Positions 1 through 9,491 of a DNA stretch of 64,000 bases are shown one piece after another. Position numbers and translations under genes: made by a program. The DNA is from Shewanella sp. UCD-KL21. GTDB taxonomy: Bacteria; Pseudomonadota; Gammaproteobacteria; Enterobacterales; Shewanellaceae. The stretch spans positions 80,124-144,123 of the forward strand of contig NZ_MPHK01000002.1 of the NCBI RefSeq assembly GCF_001957135.1, given 5' to 3'. The stretch's first letter is position 1. Every line of letters begins with the position of its first letter. The notes under the pieces were generated by a model, which worked only from the letters and a program-made list of their open reading frames with translations, searched no databases and had not been told where the DNA came from.

Positions 1-1867
1 ATGCACCTTCCCAATAAGGAGGTCGACGGATATAGGTACTCTGAGGACGCCAATCATACTGTGGATCAATCTTTGCTGAAGAGCCGCTGCCGTATTCCAC
101 TTTGACATCAAACATTGGCTCATACACTTTACGGAACTGCTCAGGCTTAACGCTAGCAGCGATAACCGCATCAATTTCAGCATCTGATGGCCAGATATCT
201 TTAAGTCTGATGTCATTACCTTGTTGATCCTTGCCTAAGATATCTTTTTCAATATCAAAACGAATGGTGCCAGCAATAGCGTAAGCAACCACCAGTGGCG
301 GCGATGCTAAAAACGCTTGTTTAGCGTAAGGATGAATACGACCATCAAAGTTACGGTTACCCGATAACACTGCGGTGGTGTAAAGGTCGCGATCAATCAC
401 TTCTTTTTGAATAACAGGGTCAAGTGCGCCACTCATACCATTACAGGTGGTACAGGCAAAACCGACAATACCAAAGCCTAACGCTTCAAGTTCGGTTAAT
501 AAATTGGCATCTTCAAGATACAGTTGCACTGCTTTTGAACCTGGGGCTAATGAAGTTTTAACCCAAGGTTTACGTGTCAGCTCCTTGGCATTGGCATTAC
601 GAGCGATTAAGCCTGCGGCAATCACATTGCGTGGGTTAGACGTGTTAGTACAACTGGTAATAGCGGCAATAATACAAGCGCCATCAGGCATTAAGCCCTC
701 TTCATTCTCAACAATACCGCTAATGCCTTTAACGGCTAAATCACTAGTCGATACGCGGCGATGTGGGTTTGAAGGACCTGCAATGTTACGTCCAACACTG
801 GATAAGTCAAAACGCAGCACGCGTTCATATTCTGCATTAACTAAGGTGTCAGCCCATAAACCGTTTTGTTTGGCGTAAGTCTCAACTAACTCAACTTGTT
901 TATCGTCACGGCCAGTCAGTTTTAAGTAATCAATGGTTTTATCATCGATATAAAACATCGCTGCTGTAGCGCCAAATTCTGGCGTCATATTCGAAATAGT
1001 AGCGCGATCGCCCAAGGTCAGATTAGCCGCACCTTCACCATAAAACTCAAGGTAAGTTGATACCACTTTTTGTTCGCGTAAAAACTCGGTAATCGCCAAC
1101 ACAATATCTGTTGCAGTAATGCCTGATTGACGCTCGCCGACCAGCTCAACACCGACAATATCAGGCAGACGCATATAAGACGGACGACCTAGCATCACGC
1201 TTTCAGCTTCGAGTCCACCAACACCAATAGCGATAACGCCTAAAGCATCAACATGGGGCGTATGACTATCCGTGCCCACTAAGGTATCAGGAAATGCCAC
1301 GCCTTCACGGGCTTGCACTACTGGCGACATTTTCTCTAAATTAATTTGATGCATGATGCCGTTGCCGGGCTGGATCACATCAATATTTTTAAAGGCTGTT
1401 TTAGTCCAGTTAATAAAATGAAATCTGTCTTCATTACGTCGGTCTTCAATGGCGCGGTTTTTTTCAAAGGCATCTTTTTCAAAACCTGCATGTTCGACAG
1501 CCAGTGAATGATCGACAATCAACTGCGTTGGCACTACTGGATTCACTTTTGATGGGTCGCCGCCTTTTTCAGCGATAGCATCACGCAAACCCGCTAAATC
1601 AACTAATGCAGTTTGACCAAGAATGTCGTGACAAACAACGCGGGCTGGAAACCAAGGAAAATCGAGATCTCGCTTACGTTCAATAATTTGTTTTAAGCAA
1701 TCTGTTAGCGTCTCAGGTGGGCAACGACGCACAAGGTTCTCGGCATAGACGCGAGAGCTATATGGCAGTTTGTCGAATGCGCCAGCTTGGATATCATCAA
1801 CAGCAGCTTTGGTATCAAAGTAATCAAGCTCTGTACCTGGTAACGGTTTTCTATAATTTGAATTCAT
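1..1867 (-). CDS. acnD: 2-methylcitrate dehydratase, Fe/S-dependent (AcnD), 3' end missing
   Basis: This is the N-terminal 622 codons of an aconitase-family protein; the gene runs off the left edge. AcnD dehydrates 2-methylcitrate in the cytoplasmic methylcitrate cycle and normally works with PrpF. The three [4Fe-4S] ligands are visible: C406 in an SCTNTS motif, then C472 and C475 in a CTTC motif. The 66- and 3-residue spacings match aconitases. The last residues visible (STYIRRPPYWEG) are typical of AcnD rather than AcnA or AcnB. The start is the ATG at 1867, beginning MNSNYRKPLPGT. It follows prpC by about 100 bases in the same direction. A prpF gene would be expected just beyond the edge. 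No frameshift is seen. Confidence 0.95.
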   Translation of the reverse strand, partial: MNSNYRKPLPGTELDYFDTKAAVDDIQAGAFDKLPYSSRVYAENLVRRCPPETLTDCLKQIIERKRDLDFPWFPARVVCHDILGQTALVDLAGLRDAIAEKGGDPSKVNPVVPTQLIVDHSLAVEHAGFEKDAFEKNRAIEDRRNEDRFHFINWTKTAFKNIDVIQPGNGIMHQINLEKMSPVVQAREGVAFPDTLVGTDSHTPHVDALGVIAIGVGGLEAESVMLGRPSYMRLPDIVGVELVGERQSGITATDIVLAITEFLREQKVVSTYLEFYGEGAANLTLGDRATISNMTPEFGATAAMFYIDDKTIDYLKLTGRDDKQVELVETYAKQNGLWADTLVNAEYERVLRFDLSSVGRNIAGPSNPHRRVSTSDLAVKGISGIVENEEGLMPDGACIIAAITSCTNTSNPRNVIAAGLIARNANAKELTRKPWVKTSLAPGSKAVQLYLEDANLLTELEALGFGIVGFACTTCNGMSGALDPVIQKEVIDRDLYTTAVLSGNRNFDGRIHPYAKQAFLASPPLVVAYAIAGTIRFDIEKDILGKDQQGNDIRLKDIWPSDAEIDAVIAASVKPEQFRKVYEPMFDVKVEYGSGSSAKIDPQYDWRPQSTYIRRPPYWEGA

Positions 1868-1970
1868 AACCCAATCCATCAAGTTTGGTAATTGTTAGCT
1901 AGTTTGCAATTTGCATGTTCAATAAGGTCTGAAAAACAAAAGGCTGACCCATTGGCCAGCCTTTGACTGT

Positions 1971-3095
1971 TTATCTTTGGCTAATTGGCGTTACTGTGCG
2001 AGGCTCTGAACCGATGTAATCAGCACTTGGTCTGATAATACGATTGTTTGAACGCTGCTCCATGACGTGAGCTGCCCAGCCAGTAAGGCGTGAACACACA
2101 AAGATAGGCGTGAATAGTTTGGTTGGAATACCCATAAAATGATAAGCCGATGCATGGAAGAAATCAGCATTACAGAATAGTTTTTTGCTATCCCACATGA
2201 ACTCTTCACAGGCAACTGAGATGTCGTACAAGCTAGTATCGCCATTTTCCTGAGCCAGTTTTTCTGACCAGGCTTTGATAATCACATTACGTGGATCTGA
2301 AGTACGGTAAATCGCATGACCAAAGCCCATGATTTTTTCTTTACGCTCTAACATGCCTGCCATTTGCGCTTTAGCATCGCTTGGCGAAGTAAACTTTTGA
2401 ATCATGTCCATTGCTGCTTCATTAGCACCACCGTGAAGTGGGCCACGCAATGTGCCGATAGCACCCGTAATACACGAGAACATGTCAGATAAGGTTGATG
2501 CACATACGCGCGCAGTAAAGGTAGAAGCGTTAAACTCATGCTCAGCATAAAGGATTAACGATACATCCATCACCTTACGATGTTGCTCTGATGGCGTTTT
2601 ACCATTTAAAAGTTTTAAGAAGTGACCACCGATTGATGCTTCATCAGTGACACAGTCAATTTCAACGCCTTCATGGCTGAAACGATACCAGTAACACATG
2701 ATGGCAGGAAAAGCGGCGAGTAAGCGGTTTGCTGCTTTATGTTGCTCAGCAAAATCAGCTTCTGGCTCAAGATTACCTAAAAATGAGCAACCGGTACGCA
2801 TCACATCCATTGGATGAGCATCGGCAGGAATACGTTGTAATACTTCTTTTAATGCTTGTGGTAAATCACGCTGTGTCGTCAATACTGATTTATAAGTATC
2901 TAGCTGATCTTGATTTGGCAATTCGCCATTAAATAATAGATAGGCGACTTCCTCGAAAGTAGCATTTTCAGATAAATCAGCAACATCGTAACCGCAATAC
3001 GTTAATCCTGAGCCAGATTGACCCACTGTACATAATGCTGTGTCACCTGCACTTTGGCCGCGAAGGCCTGCACCACTTAGTTTCTTGTCTACCAT
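1971..3095 (-). CDS. prpC: 2-methylcitrate synthase
   Basis: A 374-residue citrate-synthase-family enzyme that condenses propionyl-CoA with oxaloacetate to give 2-methylcitrate. Family active-site signatures are present: GPLHGGANEAAM around residue 220 and GFGHAIYRTSDPR around residue 257. The C-terminal part carries conserved arginine/serine substrate-binding segments (RIIRPSADYIG). The length is right for the short PrpC type rather than the longer GltA type. It lies between prpB and acnD in one operon, which fixes the methylcitrate rather than citrate assignment. A 223-base spacer separates it from prpB. Confidence 0.96.
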   Translation of the reverse strand: MVDKKLSGAGLRGQSAGDTALCTVGQSGSGLTYCGYDVADLSENATFEEVAYLLFNGELPNQDQLDTYKSVLTTQRDLPQALKEVLQRIPADAHPMDVMRTGCSFLGNLEPEADFAEQHKAANRLLAAFPAIMCYWYRFSHEGVEIDCVTDEASIGGHFLKLLNGKTPSEQHRKVMDVSLILYAEHEFNASTFTARVCASTLSDMFSCITGAIGTLRGPLHGGANEAAMDMIQKFTSPSDAKAQMAGMLERKEKIMGFGHAIYRTSDPRNVIIKAWSEKLAQENGDTSLYDISVACEEFMWDSKKLFCNADFFHASAYHFMGIPTKLFTPIFVCSRLTGWAAHVMEQRSNNRIIRPSADYIGSEPRTVTPISQR

Positions 3096-3251
3096 AATGA
3101 TTTCCTATCCTTATATTTTTATCTCTATTTCTGAGTTACTTTCTGGTTATCTTTTAAGCTAACGGTTTGCCTAGCTGCAATCTTTGTTTAAGAACAAGAT
3201 TTGTGCATTTATCATACAATCGCAATTGATTTCTATTGCAACAACGACACT

Positions 3252-3277
3252 GCTTATCGACATAGCTTATCGACACA
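3252..3277. repeat. 13-bp tandem duplication in the prpB-prpC spacer
   Basis: Two adjacent copies of GCTTATCGACAYA, differing at one base, lie between prpB and prpC. This is seen directly; no function is assigned. Confidence 0.6.
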
Positions 3278-3318
3278 GCTAAACAAGAGAACAAACCGCT
3301 TTTATGTCTTGCCAGTAA

Positions 3319-4197
3319 TTACTTGTTTTTACCTTCAGCAAATAAGCTATCAAGCTTTTGCTCATAATCGTGGTAACCGAGGTAATCGTATAAATCCATA
3401 CGGGTTTGCATGGTGTCGACAACCGCTTTTTGGTCGCCATCTTTTAAGATTGCGCTGTAAACATTTTCGGCGGCTTTATTCATCGCACGAAATGCACTTA
3501 ACGGGTAAAGCACCATGGCTGCGCCCCACTGACCGAGTTGCTCTTTGTTCCATAATTCTGTTTGACCAAACTCTGTGATATTGGCCAAAATCGGCACATC
3601 AAGTGCATCGGCAAAGGCGCGATAATGTTCTTCAGTTTTTACCGCTTCGGCAAAAATACCGTCTGCACCGGCGGCAACGTAGGCTTTAGCACGGGCAATT
3701 GCCGCCTCTAAACCTTCTTGAGCAAATGAGTCGGTTCTTGCCATGATGAAAAAATCAGGATCAATACGGGCATCGACAGCCGCTTTAATGCGATCAACCA
3801 TTTCTTCAGTAGACACTATCTCTTTGTTGGGGCGATGACCACAACGCTTCTGCGCTACTTGATCTTCCATGTGCACTGCAGCAGCGCCGGCTTTTTCCAT
3901 ATCTCGAACGGTTTTAGCGATGTTAAATGCACCGCCCCAACCAGTATCGATATCCACTAATAATGGTAAGTCACATGCAGAGGTAATACGCTGAACGTCA
4001 ACAATGACATCATTGAGTGACGTCATACCTAAATCAGGTAAACCATAAGATGCGTTCGCCACACCGCCACCTGATAAATAAATCGCTTGATGACCAATTT
4101 GTTTTGCCATCATGGCTGAATACGCATTAATGGTGCCAACGATTTGTAATGGCTTGTTGTCGACTAATGCCTGACGGAATTTTTTGCCTGCGCTCAT
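3319..4197 (-). CDS. prpB: 2-methylisocitrate lyase
   Basis: A 292-residue member of the isocitrate lyase / PEP mutase superfamily. It splits 2-methylisocitrate into pyruvate and succinate, the last step of the methylcitrate cycle. The catalytic loop signature appears as [10 protein letters not shown] near residue 118. The Mg-binding aspartates are in the [11 protein letters not shown] stretch near residue 83. The N-terminal [15 protein letters not shown] stretch is typical of PrpB. Length agrees with the family, about 295 residues. It is the first enzyme gene after the GntR regulator, 75 bases downstream of it on the same strand. Confidence 0.96.
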   Translation of the reverse strand: MSAGKKFRQALVDNKPLQIVGTINAYSAMMAKQIGHQAIYLSGGGVANASYGLPDLGMTSLNDVIVDVQRITSACDLPLLVDIDTGWGGAFNIAKTVRDMEKAGAAAVHMEDQVAQKRCGHRPNKEIVSTEEMVDRIKAAVDARIDPDFFIMARTDSFAQEGLEAAIARAKAYVAAGADGIFAEAVKTEEHYRAFADALDVPILANITEFGQTELWNKEQLGQWGAAMVLYPLSAFRAMNKAAENVYSAILKDGDQKAVVDTMQTRMDLYDYLGYHDYEQKLDSLFAEGKNK

Positions 4198-4272
4198 GAT
4201 ATCCCTCTCTCTATTTGTTATTGCTATTTACTGCGATGCGGCAGTTGCTTTCGTTTAACTGCCGAAGCTTAA

Positions 4273-4932
4273 TTAGCGGTTTAATTTAGTTTCGATATTA
4301 TTTTTGGAGTACATAATGTGACGACGCATTAGCATCTCAGCTAACTCTTCATCACGATTTGAAATGGCTTTAACTATATGGGTATGTTCTTCAAATGCGG
4401 TTGTCACCCGAGGTCCTGCCATGCCCAACTGCACGCGATACATGCGAATTAAGTGATACATACCGTCTATCAGCACAGAAATGAGGTGCTTATTTTTACT
4501 GCCTAATATGATGCGATAATGAAAATCCACATCACCTGCTTCTTGATAATAAGATTCACCGGATTTCACTTCAGCGGAGTGTTGGCTCAGAAGCGTTAAT
4601 AAATCTGCAATCTCTTCATCAGTCATGTTTTTAGCGGCAAGCCTTGCTGCCATGCCTTCAAGGGATTCGCGCACTTGATACAACTCTATGAGTCCTTCAG
4701 GCGTTAATGCCACCACTCGGGCACCTATGTTGGCTTTACGTTCAACCAAATGGCATGACTCTAAACGGTTTATTGCCTCGCGGATAACTGCACGACTAAC
4801 GGCGTACTTTGTCGACAGTTCTGTTTCACTCAGTTTTGAGCCTGCCGTAATATCGCCTTCAACGATGTCCTTTCTTAATTCAAAAAAGGTCTTATCGGCT
4901 GCTGTAATAGGCTGTTCAGTAAAAAATGTCAT
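4273..4932 (-). CDS. GntR/FCD-family regulator of the propionate operon
   Basis: A 219-residue regulator. The N-terminal winged helix-turn-helix (about residues 15-80, SRAVIREAINRLES as recognition region) is GntR type. The C-terminal domain is FCD type with its usual metal-binding residues: DxxFHxxI near 134, EEHTHI near 180 and RRHI near 202. It heads the prpB-prpC-acnD genes in the same direction, so it very likely controls them and itself. Palindromes of the form TTGTCGACAA lie just upstream. Shewanella databases often call this gene prpR, but it is unrelated to the sigma-54 activator PrpR of E. coli, so no symbol is given. The inducer, probably a methylcitrate-cycle intermediate, is inference. 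Confidence 0.88.
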   Translation of the reverse strand: MTFFTEQPITAADKTFFELRKDIVEGDITAGSKLSETELSTKYAVSRAVIREAINRLESCHLVERKANIGARVVALTPEGLIELYQVRESLEGMAARLAAKNMTDEEIADLLTLLSQHSAEVKSGESYYQEAGDVDFHYRIILGSKNKHLISVLIDGMYHLIRMYRVQLGMAGPRVTTAFEEHTHIVKAISNRDEELAEMLMRRHIMYSKNNIETKLNR

Positions 4933-4957
4933 TTTATAGGCTGTCTGACCAAATGGT

Positions 4958-4971
4958 AATTGTCGACAATT
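4958..4971. promoter_or_regulatory. Operator palindrome 1 for the prp regulator
   Basis: A perfect 14-bp palindrome, AATTGTCGACAATT, begins 26 bases upstream of the regulator's start codon. The size and TTGTCGACAA core fit a GntR/FCD operator. Assignment to the adjacent regulator is inference from position and from the second copy at 5012. Confidence 0.7.
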
Positions 4972-4988
4972 TAGGCTTTATTTAGCAT

Positions 4989-5000
4989 TTAGTCAACAAT
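4989..5000. promoter_or_regulatory. Degenerate prp operator-like element
   Basis: TTAGTCAACAAT matches the ATTGTCGACAAT palindrome at 9 of 12 positions. It lies between the two clear sites, 30 bp centre to centre from one and 22 bp from the other. It could be a weak auxiliary site. Confidence 0.4.
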
Positions 5001-5010
5001 AAAAGCCTAT

Positions 5011-5022
5011 ATTGTCGACAAA
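5011..5022. promoter_or_regulatory. Operator palindrome 2 for the prp regulator
   Basis: ATTGTCGACAAA contains a perfect 10-bp palindrome, TTGTCGACAA. Its centre is 52 bp from the first site, close to five DNA turns. It could also influence the divergent acyltransferase gene that starts at 5169. Confidence 0.65.
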
Positions 5023-5168
5023 GGTATAAGCTAATTAGAAGATGTTTAGATATCAAATTTGAATTTTCAAACAAGTGACTGCTGATTATTGTTATTTTTT
5101 AACAAAAAAAGCACAATAAAACTAAATATGAGACTGAATGCTAAATAACAACAAAATCAAGGCCTAAT

Positions 5169-6257
5169 ATGTCAGATAACACAGCTCCCACAGCCGCTGA
5201 AAAGCCTGCTGTAAAAAAGGGCTTTTTAAACAGCATTAATCATTTTCGTGGTATCGCGATTATTTTTATCGTCATGGCACATTGCTACCGTCCAGCGGGA
5301 TGGGAAGTTGAAACGCTGGCAGATAAAGCATGGTTTAATTTAATGATGAACGGCACGGTTTTTTTTGTGTTTATCTCAGGCTTTTTATTCCACCATGTTT
5401 TTTATCATCGCTGGGATTATCAGAAATACATGAAAAACAAAACCAAGTTTGTTTTTCTTCCTTACTTGATTCTTTCTTTACCTTGGATTGTTTGGCATTT
5501 AACAACGGGCACAGATCCAGCATTACATATTTTATATGCTGAGATTCAAAACCCCGTTAAAGCTGCCAGTTGGTATGTCATTACTGGACGCACGTTAACC
5601 GCTTATTGGTATATTCCCATGGGCATGATGCTATTTGCCCTTTCACCTTGGGTGATGCACTTAATCAAACGAGGCCACTTACTAACAGTGTCCTTACCAC
5701 TTTTTATCATCGCGATGGTGATCCACCGTCCTGAATCCAATCTCAATGCCATTCAGTCATTATTTTATTTTCTACCTGTGTATTTATTCGGTGTTTGGGG
5801 ATCTGCCCATCGCGACAAGCTGTTTCCATTTATTGATAAACACTGGATTGCGATGCTAGTTGCGGCTGTTGCTTTGGCCATTGGTCAAGCTTATTGGTTC
5901 GGTGCAGGCGTGCTTAATAAAGCGGCTTTTGAACTCACAGTGCCAGATTTAATGTTGCCGCAAAAAATGTTACTAGCCTTGGTAATTTTGGCCATTCTGA
6001 ATAAGTTTGAACATATTAGTATCAAGCCTTTACAAAAATTAGCTGAAGTGAGTTTTGCGGTATATTTTATTCACCCTTGGATAACCACCCCTTGGTGGAT
6101 GATATACGAAAGTCCTGATATTTTTGGCTTTGCTGGACAAGGTAATATTTTCACGACACTGGTTGTGACCATGGGCGTTATTGTTATTTCGTATTTCATT
6201 GCCATTGTAATAAAGAAATTATTAAGCAAACGTAGCCGTTACCTTATAGGTTGGTAA
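5169..6257 (+). CDS. Acyltransferase family 3 integral membrane protein
   Basis: A 362-residue inner-membrane protein of the acyltransferase-3 type. It has a hydrophilic N-terminus of about 20 residues, then roughly ten hydrophobic segments. The family signature NHFRGIAIIFIVMAH (residues about 24-38) carries the conserved Arg and His. Such proteins O-acylate surface polysaccharides or other envelope molecules; the substrate here cannot be told. It ends in a Lys/Arg-rich tail (KKLLSKRSRYLIGW). It is divergent from the prp operon and shares its upstream region with the TTGTCGACAA operators, so shared control is possible but unproven. Confidence 0.82.
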   Translation: MSDNTAPTAAEKPAVKKGFLNSINHFRGIAIIFIVMAHCYRPAGWEVETLADKAWFNLMMNGTVFFVFISGFLFHHVFYHRWDYQKYMKNKTKFVFLPYLILSLPWIVWHLTTGTDPALHILYAEIQNPVKAASWYVITGRTLTAYWYIPMGMMLFALSPWVMHLIKRGHLLTVSLPLFIIAMVIHRPESNLNAIQSLFYFLPVYLFGVWGSAHRDKLFPFIDKHWIAMLVAAVALAIGQAYWFGAGVLNKAAFELTVPDLMLPQKMLLALVILAILNKFEHISIKPLQKLAEVSFAVYFIHPWITTPWWMIYESPDIFGFAGQGNIFTTLVVTMGVIVISYFIAIVIKKLLSKRSRYLIGW

Positions 6258-6309
6258 TAACCGCTGTTTACATTTCAGCTGTAATGCTTATTTGATATAT
6301 GATTGTTAC

Positions 6310-6348
6310 AACTGGCAGATGGTGTAGTGTTAAATCATCTAGCCAGTT
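6310..6348. repeat. Inverted repeat downstream of the acyltransferase gene
   Basis: AACTGGCAGATG pairs with CATCTAGCCAGTT across a 14-base loop, with one bulged base. No T-run follows, so it is not a canonical terminator. It lies 53 bases after the acyltransferase stop codon and about 160 bases before the D-Ala-D-Ala ligase gene. Confidence 0.5.
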
Positions 6349-6509
6349 AATTGCCCACTAAAGCAGCAATCAAGCTGAGTAAATCGTTATTTGCTGATTT
6401 GTGCACCATTTACTCAATCTCCCTCTTGCTTAGAGGCTCACCAGTTCATTATGATGAGTTAATTAGTCAACATAACCACTCAATCTTTTAGCTATTTAGC
6501 GGAGCAACA

Positions 6510-7511
6510 ATGACAACTATCAATTTACTTTTAATCTGTGGCGGCGGCAGTGCAGAACATGATGTGTCTTTGTTATCAGCTAATTTTTTTGAAGCATCAC
6601 TCACTGACAATAAAGAGATAAATCTTCTTCGAGTGGAGTTAGACAAAAATGGTCATTACCACGACCAACAAGGCAACCTTTGTGAGTTAACTAATAAACG
6701 TGAAATTCGCTATGAAAATCAAGCTAAAGCGCCTTGGCCTGTAGACTACGCGATTCCTTGTATTCATGGTTTCCCTGGTGAAACTGGTGATATTCAGTCC
6801 TACTTTAACCTAATCCAATTACCTTACTTTGGCTGCGAGTCAGAAGCTTCAAGAAACTGTTTTAATAAAATTACCGCCAAAATGTGGTTTAGCGCCTTAG
6901 GGATACCTAATACGCCTTATATATTTCTTAACGAGCTAAACGACAGCGCCATACAGCAAACGGCAGCGGCTTTATCTGAATGGGGCTCGGTATTTGTTAA
7001 AGCCGCCTCTCAGGGTTCATCAGTGGGCTGTTACAAAGTTGATGATGCAGCGCAAATAAAACAAGTATTAACTGATGCCTTTAGTTTTGCGCCTTCTGTG
7101 GTGGTTGAAAAGACCATTGTCGCCCGCGAATTGGAAGTGGCCGTTTATGAATATCAAGGTGAAGTCATAGCAACATTGCCAGGTGAAATTATTTGCGCCA
7201 GTAACACTTTTTATACTTTTGAAGAAAAATATAATGCTTCAAGTAAGGCGACCACCAATGTTGTTGCTAAGAATTTATCTGAGGATGTGATTGAAGCGAT
7301 TCGCGGGTATGCGATAAAAGCATTTAAAGGGATGAAGTTACGTCACTTATCAAGAATTGATTTCTTTTTAACCGAAGAGAATGAAATTTTATTAAACGAG
7401 ATTAATACCTTCCCTGGCTCTACACCAATTTCCATGTTTCCAAAAATGCTACAAAACCACGGCGAAAACTTTACTGATTACTTGGTTGAAAACATCAAAA
7501 GCCAATTATAA
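6510..7511 (+). CDS. ddlA: D-alanine--D-alanine ligase, DdlA type
   Basis: A 333-residue ATP-grasp enzyme that joins two D-alanines for peptidoglycan synthesis in the cytoplasm. The N-terminus has the Ddl motif [15 protein letters not shown] (residues 10-24), then HGFPGETGD near 89. The ATP-grasp core contains [12 protein letters not shown] near 160 and the Mg-binding [13 protein letters not shown] near 300. An RBS-like AGCGGAG precedes the ATG. It stands alone rather than in a division/cell-wall cluster, so it may be a second ligase beside a DdlB encoded elsewhere. Specificity for D-Ala over D-Ser or D-Lac is assumed, not shown. Confidence 0.85.
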   Translation: MTTINLLLICGGGSAEHDVSLLSANFFEASLTDNKEINLLRVELDKNGHYHDQQGNLCELTNKREIRYENQAKAPWPVDYAIPCIHGFPGETGDIQSYFNLIQLPYFGCESEASRNCFNKITAKMWFSALGIPNTPYIFLNELNDSAIQQTAAALSEWGSVFVKAASQGSSVGCYKVDDAAQIKQVLTDAFSFAPSVVVEKTIVARELEVAVYEYQGEVIATLPGEIICASNTFYTFEEKYNASSKATTNVVAKNLSEDVIEAIRGYAIKAFKGMKLRHLSRIDFFLTEENEILLNEINTFPGSTPISMFPKMLQNHGENFTDYLVENIKSQL

Positions 7512-7557
7512 ATCTAAACACATATACCAACTGGATACACGATTCACGACAAAATAG

Positions 7558-7857
7558 CTATCGCGTCATATTGATTGAAACAATATTGGAATATGTTTGC
7601 TGATGGCCAGCATCTTCCAATTGTTTGCGCCAAGGATTATCTTGAACCCTGACCATATAAAAACGCTCACGGTAGGTATCAGTGACGAATGCAATCCCAT
7701 GTTGCATTAATTCATAATGAATCTCATGCACAAATACTACCGAAAAGTTCTGTCTGCCTGTTAGTTGATTAATATCCTCACGAGTTAAGCTTACTCCATT
7801 CTCTAATTGTTCAAATTGAATCATTAGCCAATTCGCAAAATCTTTTGAACTCACCAT
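7558..7857 (-). CDS. Hypothetical protein, 99 aa
   Basis: A small soluble protein that I do not recognise. It has no signal peptide, membrane segment or cysteine-rich motif. The central part (LTREDINQLTGRQNFSVVFV) looks like a compact helical region, possibly a small DNA- or protein-binding fold, followed by a segment rich in Tyr, Arg and Val. It is convergent with the ddl gene and has no operon partner. Composition is like a real protein and it is the only sizeable reading frame there, so I accept it as a gene. Confidence 0.6.
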   Translation of the reverse strand: MVSSKDFANWLMIQFEQLENGVSLTREDINQLTGRQNFSVVFVHEIHYELMQHGIAFVTDTYRERFYMVRVQDNPWRKQLEDAGHQQTYSNIVSINMTR

Positions 7858-8232
7858 TTGACTGCCCTCGTATTGAAATCAAAAAACTACGACTAAATCT
7901 AACTAATAGTTTAGAGCACTTTTCAAGTTTCAGCACAATAATTTAACAACTTCTTCAAGCAGAATTATTATCGTCAAGTGAGTATATTGTAGCTAGATAT
8001 CAGAACCACCTAGATTAAGAGGCTGAAATATAACACTTTAATTCAGCATGACCACTATCACAAAAAACTTCAAAAAGGTGTCAACTTCTTAATTTGTGTC
8101 AAATAAATGACTTATTTGTTGATTTTTACAATTAATTGCAACAATATTGCGCCATTAATCTAATGGATTAGTGTTATGTACATAGTATTAGTTCTATGTT
8201 GATGTTAATCATAACTTTATCGGAAAGGAAAA
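7858..8232. other. Intergenic region without a recognisable gene
   Basis: An AT-rich 375-base stretch between two divergently transcribed small genes. I see only short palindromes, such as TATGTACATA near 8175, and no RNA gene or coding frame. It presumably holds both promoters. Confidence 0.6.
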
Positions 8233-8658
8233 ATGTCAAAATTTGTTTTATACATTGCCAGTTTTATGCTCATATCTGGCTGTAGTCAATCTCCTCATTT
8301 CAATGATTCAAACCTAAATTCAAACTCCCTTGTTGGCATTTATACTAATGATGATGGTTTTGGAAACCGTATTGATATTGTTTTAAATGAAGATGGGCGT
8401 TACGAGTCTAAACTAAATGGAGCCATTGGAATGGAGGGTTTTTCTTATGGTGAATGGGAGCACACCGCGAAGCCAAATAGCATTTTATTTTCGCCAATTA
8501 AAGAACAAGGTTTTTTAAAAGGAAAGCTTAAGACGTTACTAGTTATTAGTGATAGTAACAATATTTCCTTAATTCCAGCTAAAAAGCTTAAAAGGCACTC
8601 TAAGCTAATGGCTGATTACGGACAGTCAAACTATACCTATCAGAAAAATAATATTTAA
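8233..8658 (+). CDS. Small lipoprotein of unknown function
   Basis: A 141-residue predicted lipoprotein. The N-terminus MSKFVLYIASFMLISGC is a type II signal peptide with the lipobox cysteine at residue 17. Asp is absent at +2 (the residue is Ser), which favours outer-membrane sorting. The mature part contains a short region (VGIYTNDDGFGNRIDIVL, then GEWEHTAKPNSILFSP) reminiscent of small beta-sheet lipocalin-like domains, but I cannot assign a family. A strong RBS (GGAAAGGA) precedes the ATG. The gene stands alone. Confidence 0.75.
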   Translation: MSKFVLYIASFMLISGCSQSPHFNDSNLNSNSLVGIYTNDDGFGNRIDIVLNEDGRYESKLNGAIGMEGFSYGEWEHTAKPNSILFSPIKEQGFLKGKLKTLLVISDSNNISLIPAKKLKRHSKLMADYGQSNYTYQKNNI

Positions 8659-8835
8659 TTGTGCTCTAATCGCTTCTGTACAAGGATGTACAGTAGGCAT
8701 TATTTAATGAGTTATTTCATTCGTTCAAATACATACCCTCTGTTATTTCTCTTAGCTATTGATCCCAGCAACTATTAAGTAAAAGCGACAAAGATTTTAA
8801 TCATACATAGATTTTATATCGTAATATACTAAGTA

Positions 8836-8861
8836 AATAGGCCAGCTTTCGCTGGCCTATT
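8836..8861 (-). terminator. Hairpin after napC
   Basis: An 11-bp stem, AATAGGCCAGC, closes a TTTC loop 23 bases past the napC stop codon. The T-run on the minus strand is weak. Confidence 0.6.
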
Positions 8862-8883
8862 GATATTTATAACCGGCTAAAAA

Positions 8884-9483
8884 TTAAAATCCTTCAACCC
8901 CCGCCATATCCGGTAATTGATGCGCAATCCCTTTATGACAGTCGATACAGGTTTTATCACCGCTCGCTAATGAAGTAGAGTGCATTTGCGAAGCCCTCTT
9001 AGATTGACGAGTAAAGTCCATGTAATCGAAATTATGGCAGTTACGGCATTCTAATGAGTCATTAGCTTTAAGGCGTGCCCACTCATGTTCTGCCAATTCA
9101 CGGCGTTTAGCTTCAAATTTTTCACGCGTGTTGATGGTGCCAAAAACTTTGCCCCAAACCTCTTTCGAAGCCTGCATTTTACGAGCAATTTTATTGGTCC
9201 ACTCATGAGGAACATGACAATCTGAACACGTTGCTCTAACACCACTTCGGTTGGTAAAGTGAATGGTGGTTTGTAACTCTTGATAAACGTTACTTTCCAT
9301 TTCATGGCAACTGGTACAAAACTCCTCGGTGCTTGCTAATTCAAGAGCTGTGTTAAATCCGCCCCAAAATATCACCCCAGCGACGAAGCCACCTAATGTT
9401 AAAAAACCCAAGCTATAATGAACACTTGGCCGATTTAACACTTGCCAAACTAACTTCAACATTGCCAGTAATTTTGCAATCAT
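8884..9483 (-). CDS. napC: Periplasmic nitrate reductase, membrane tetrahaem cytochrome c NapC
   Basis: A 199-residue NapC/NirT-family quinol dehydrogenase. One N-terminal membrane anchor (about residues 25-48) is followed by a periplasmic domain. It has four CxxCH haem sites, at C56, C86, C146 and C179. It passes electrons from the quinol pool to NapB and NapA. The gene is last in napEDABC, 8 bases after napB. Shewanella can also use CymA for this role, so NapC and CymA may overlap in function; that is general knowledge, not visible here. Length matches NapC. Confidence 0.95.
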   Translation of the reverse strand: MIAKLLAMLKLVWQVLNRPSVHYSLGFLTLGGFVAGVIFWGGFNTALELASTEEFCTSCHEMESNVYQELQTTIHFTNRSGVRATCSDCHVPHEWTNKIARKMQASKEVWGKVFGTINTREKFEAKRRELAEHEWARLKANDSLECRNCHNFDYMDFTRQSKRASQMHSTSLASGDKTCIDCHKGIAHQLPDMAGVEGF

Positions 9484-9491
9484 ATTTGCTC

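Noticed and set aside
447..878. 143-codon plus-strand frame
   Set aside because: It is antisense to the clearly coding acnD, whose iron-sulfur cysteines and family motifs fall in this interval.
3252..3277. 13-bp tandem repeat as a CRISPR or regulatory array
   Set aside because: There are only two adjacent copies with no spacer, so it is listed as a simple local duplication.
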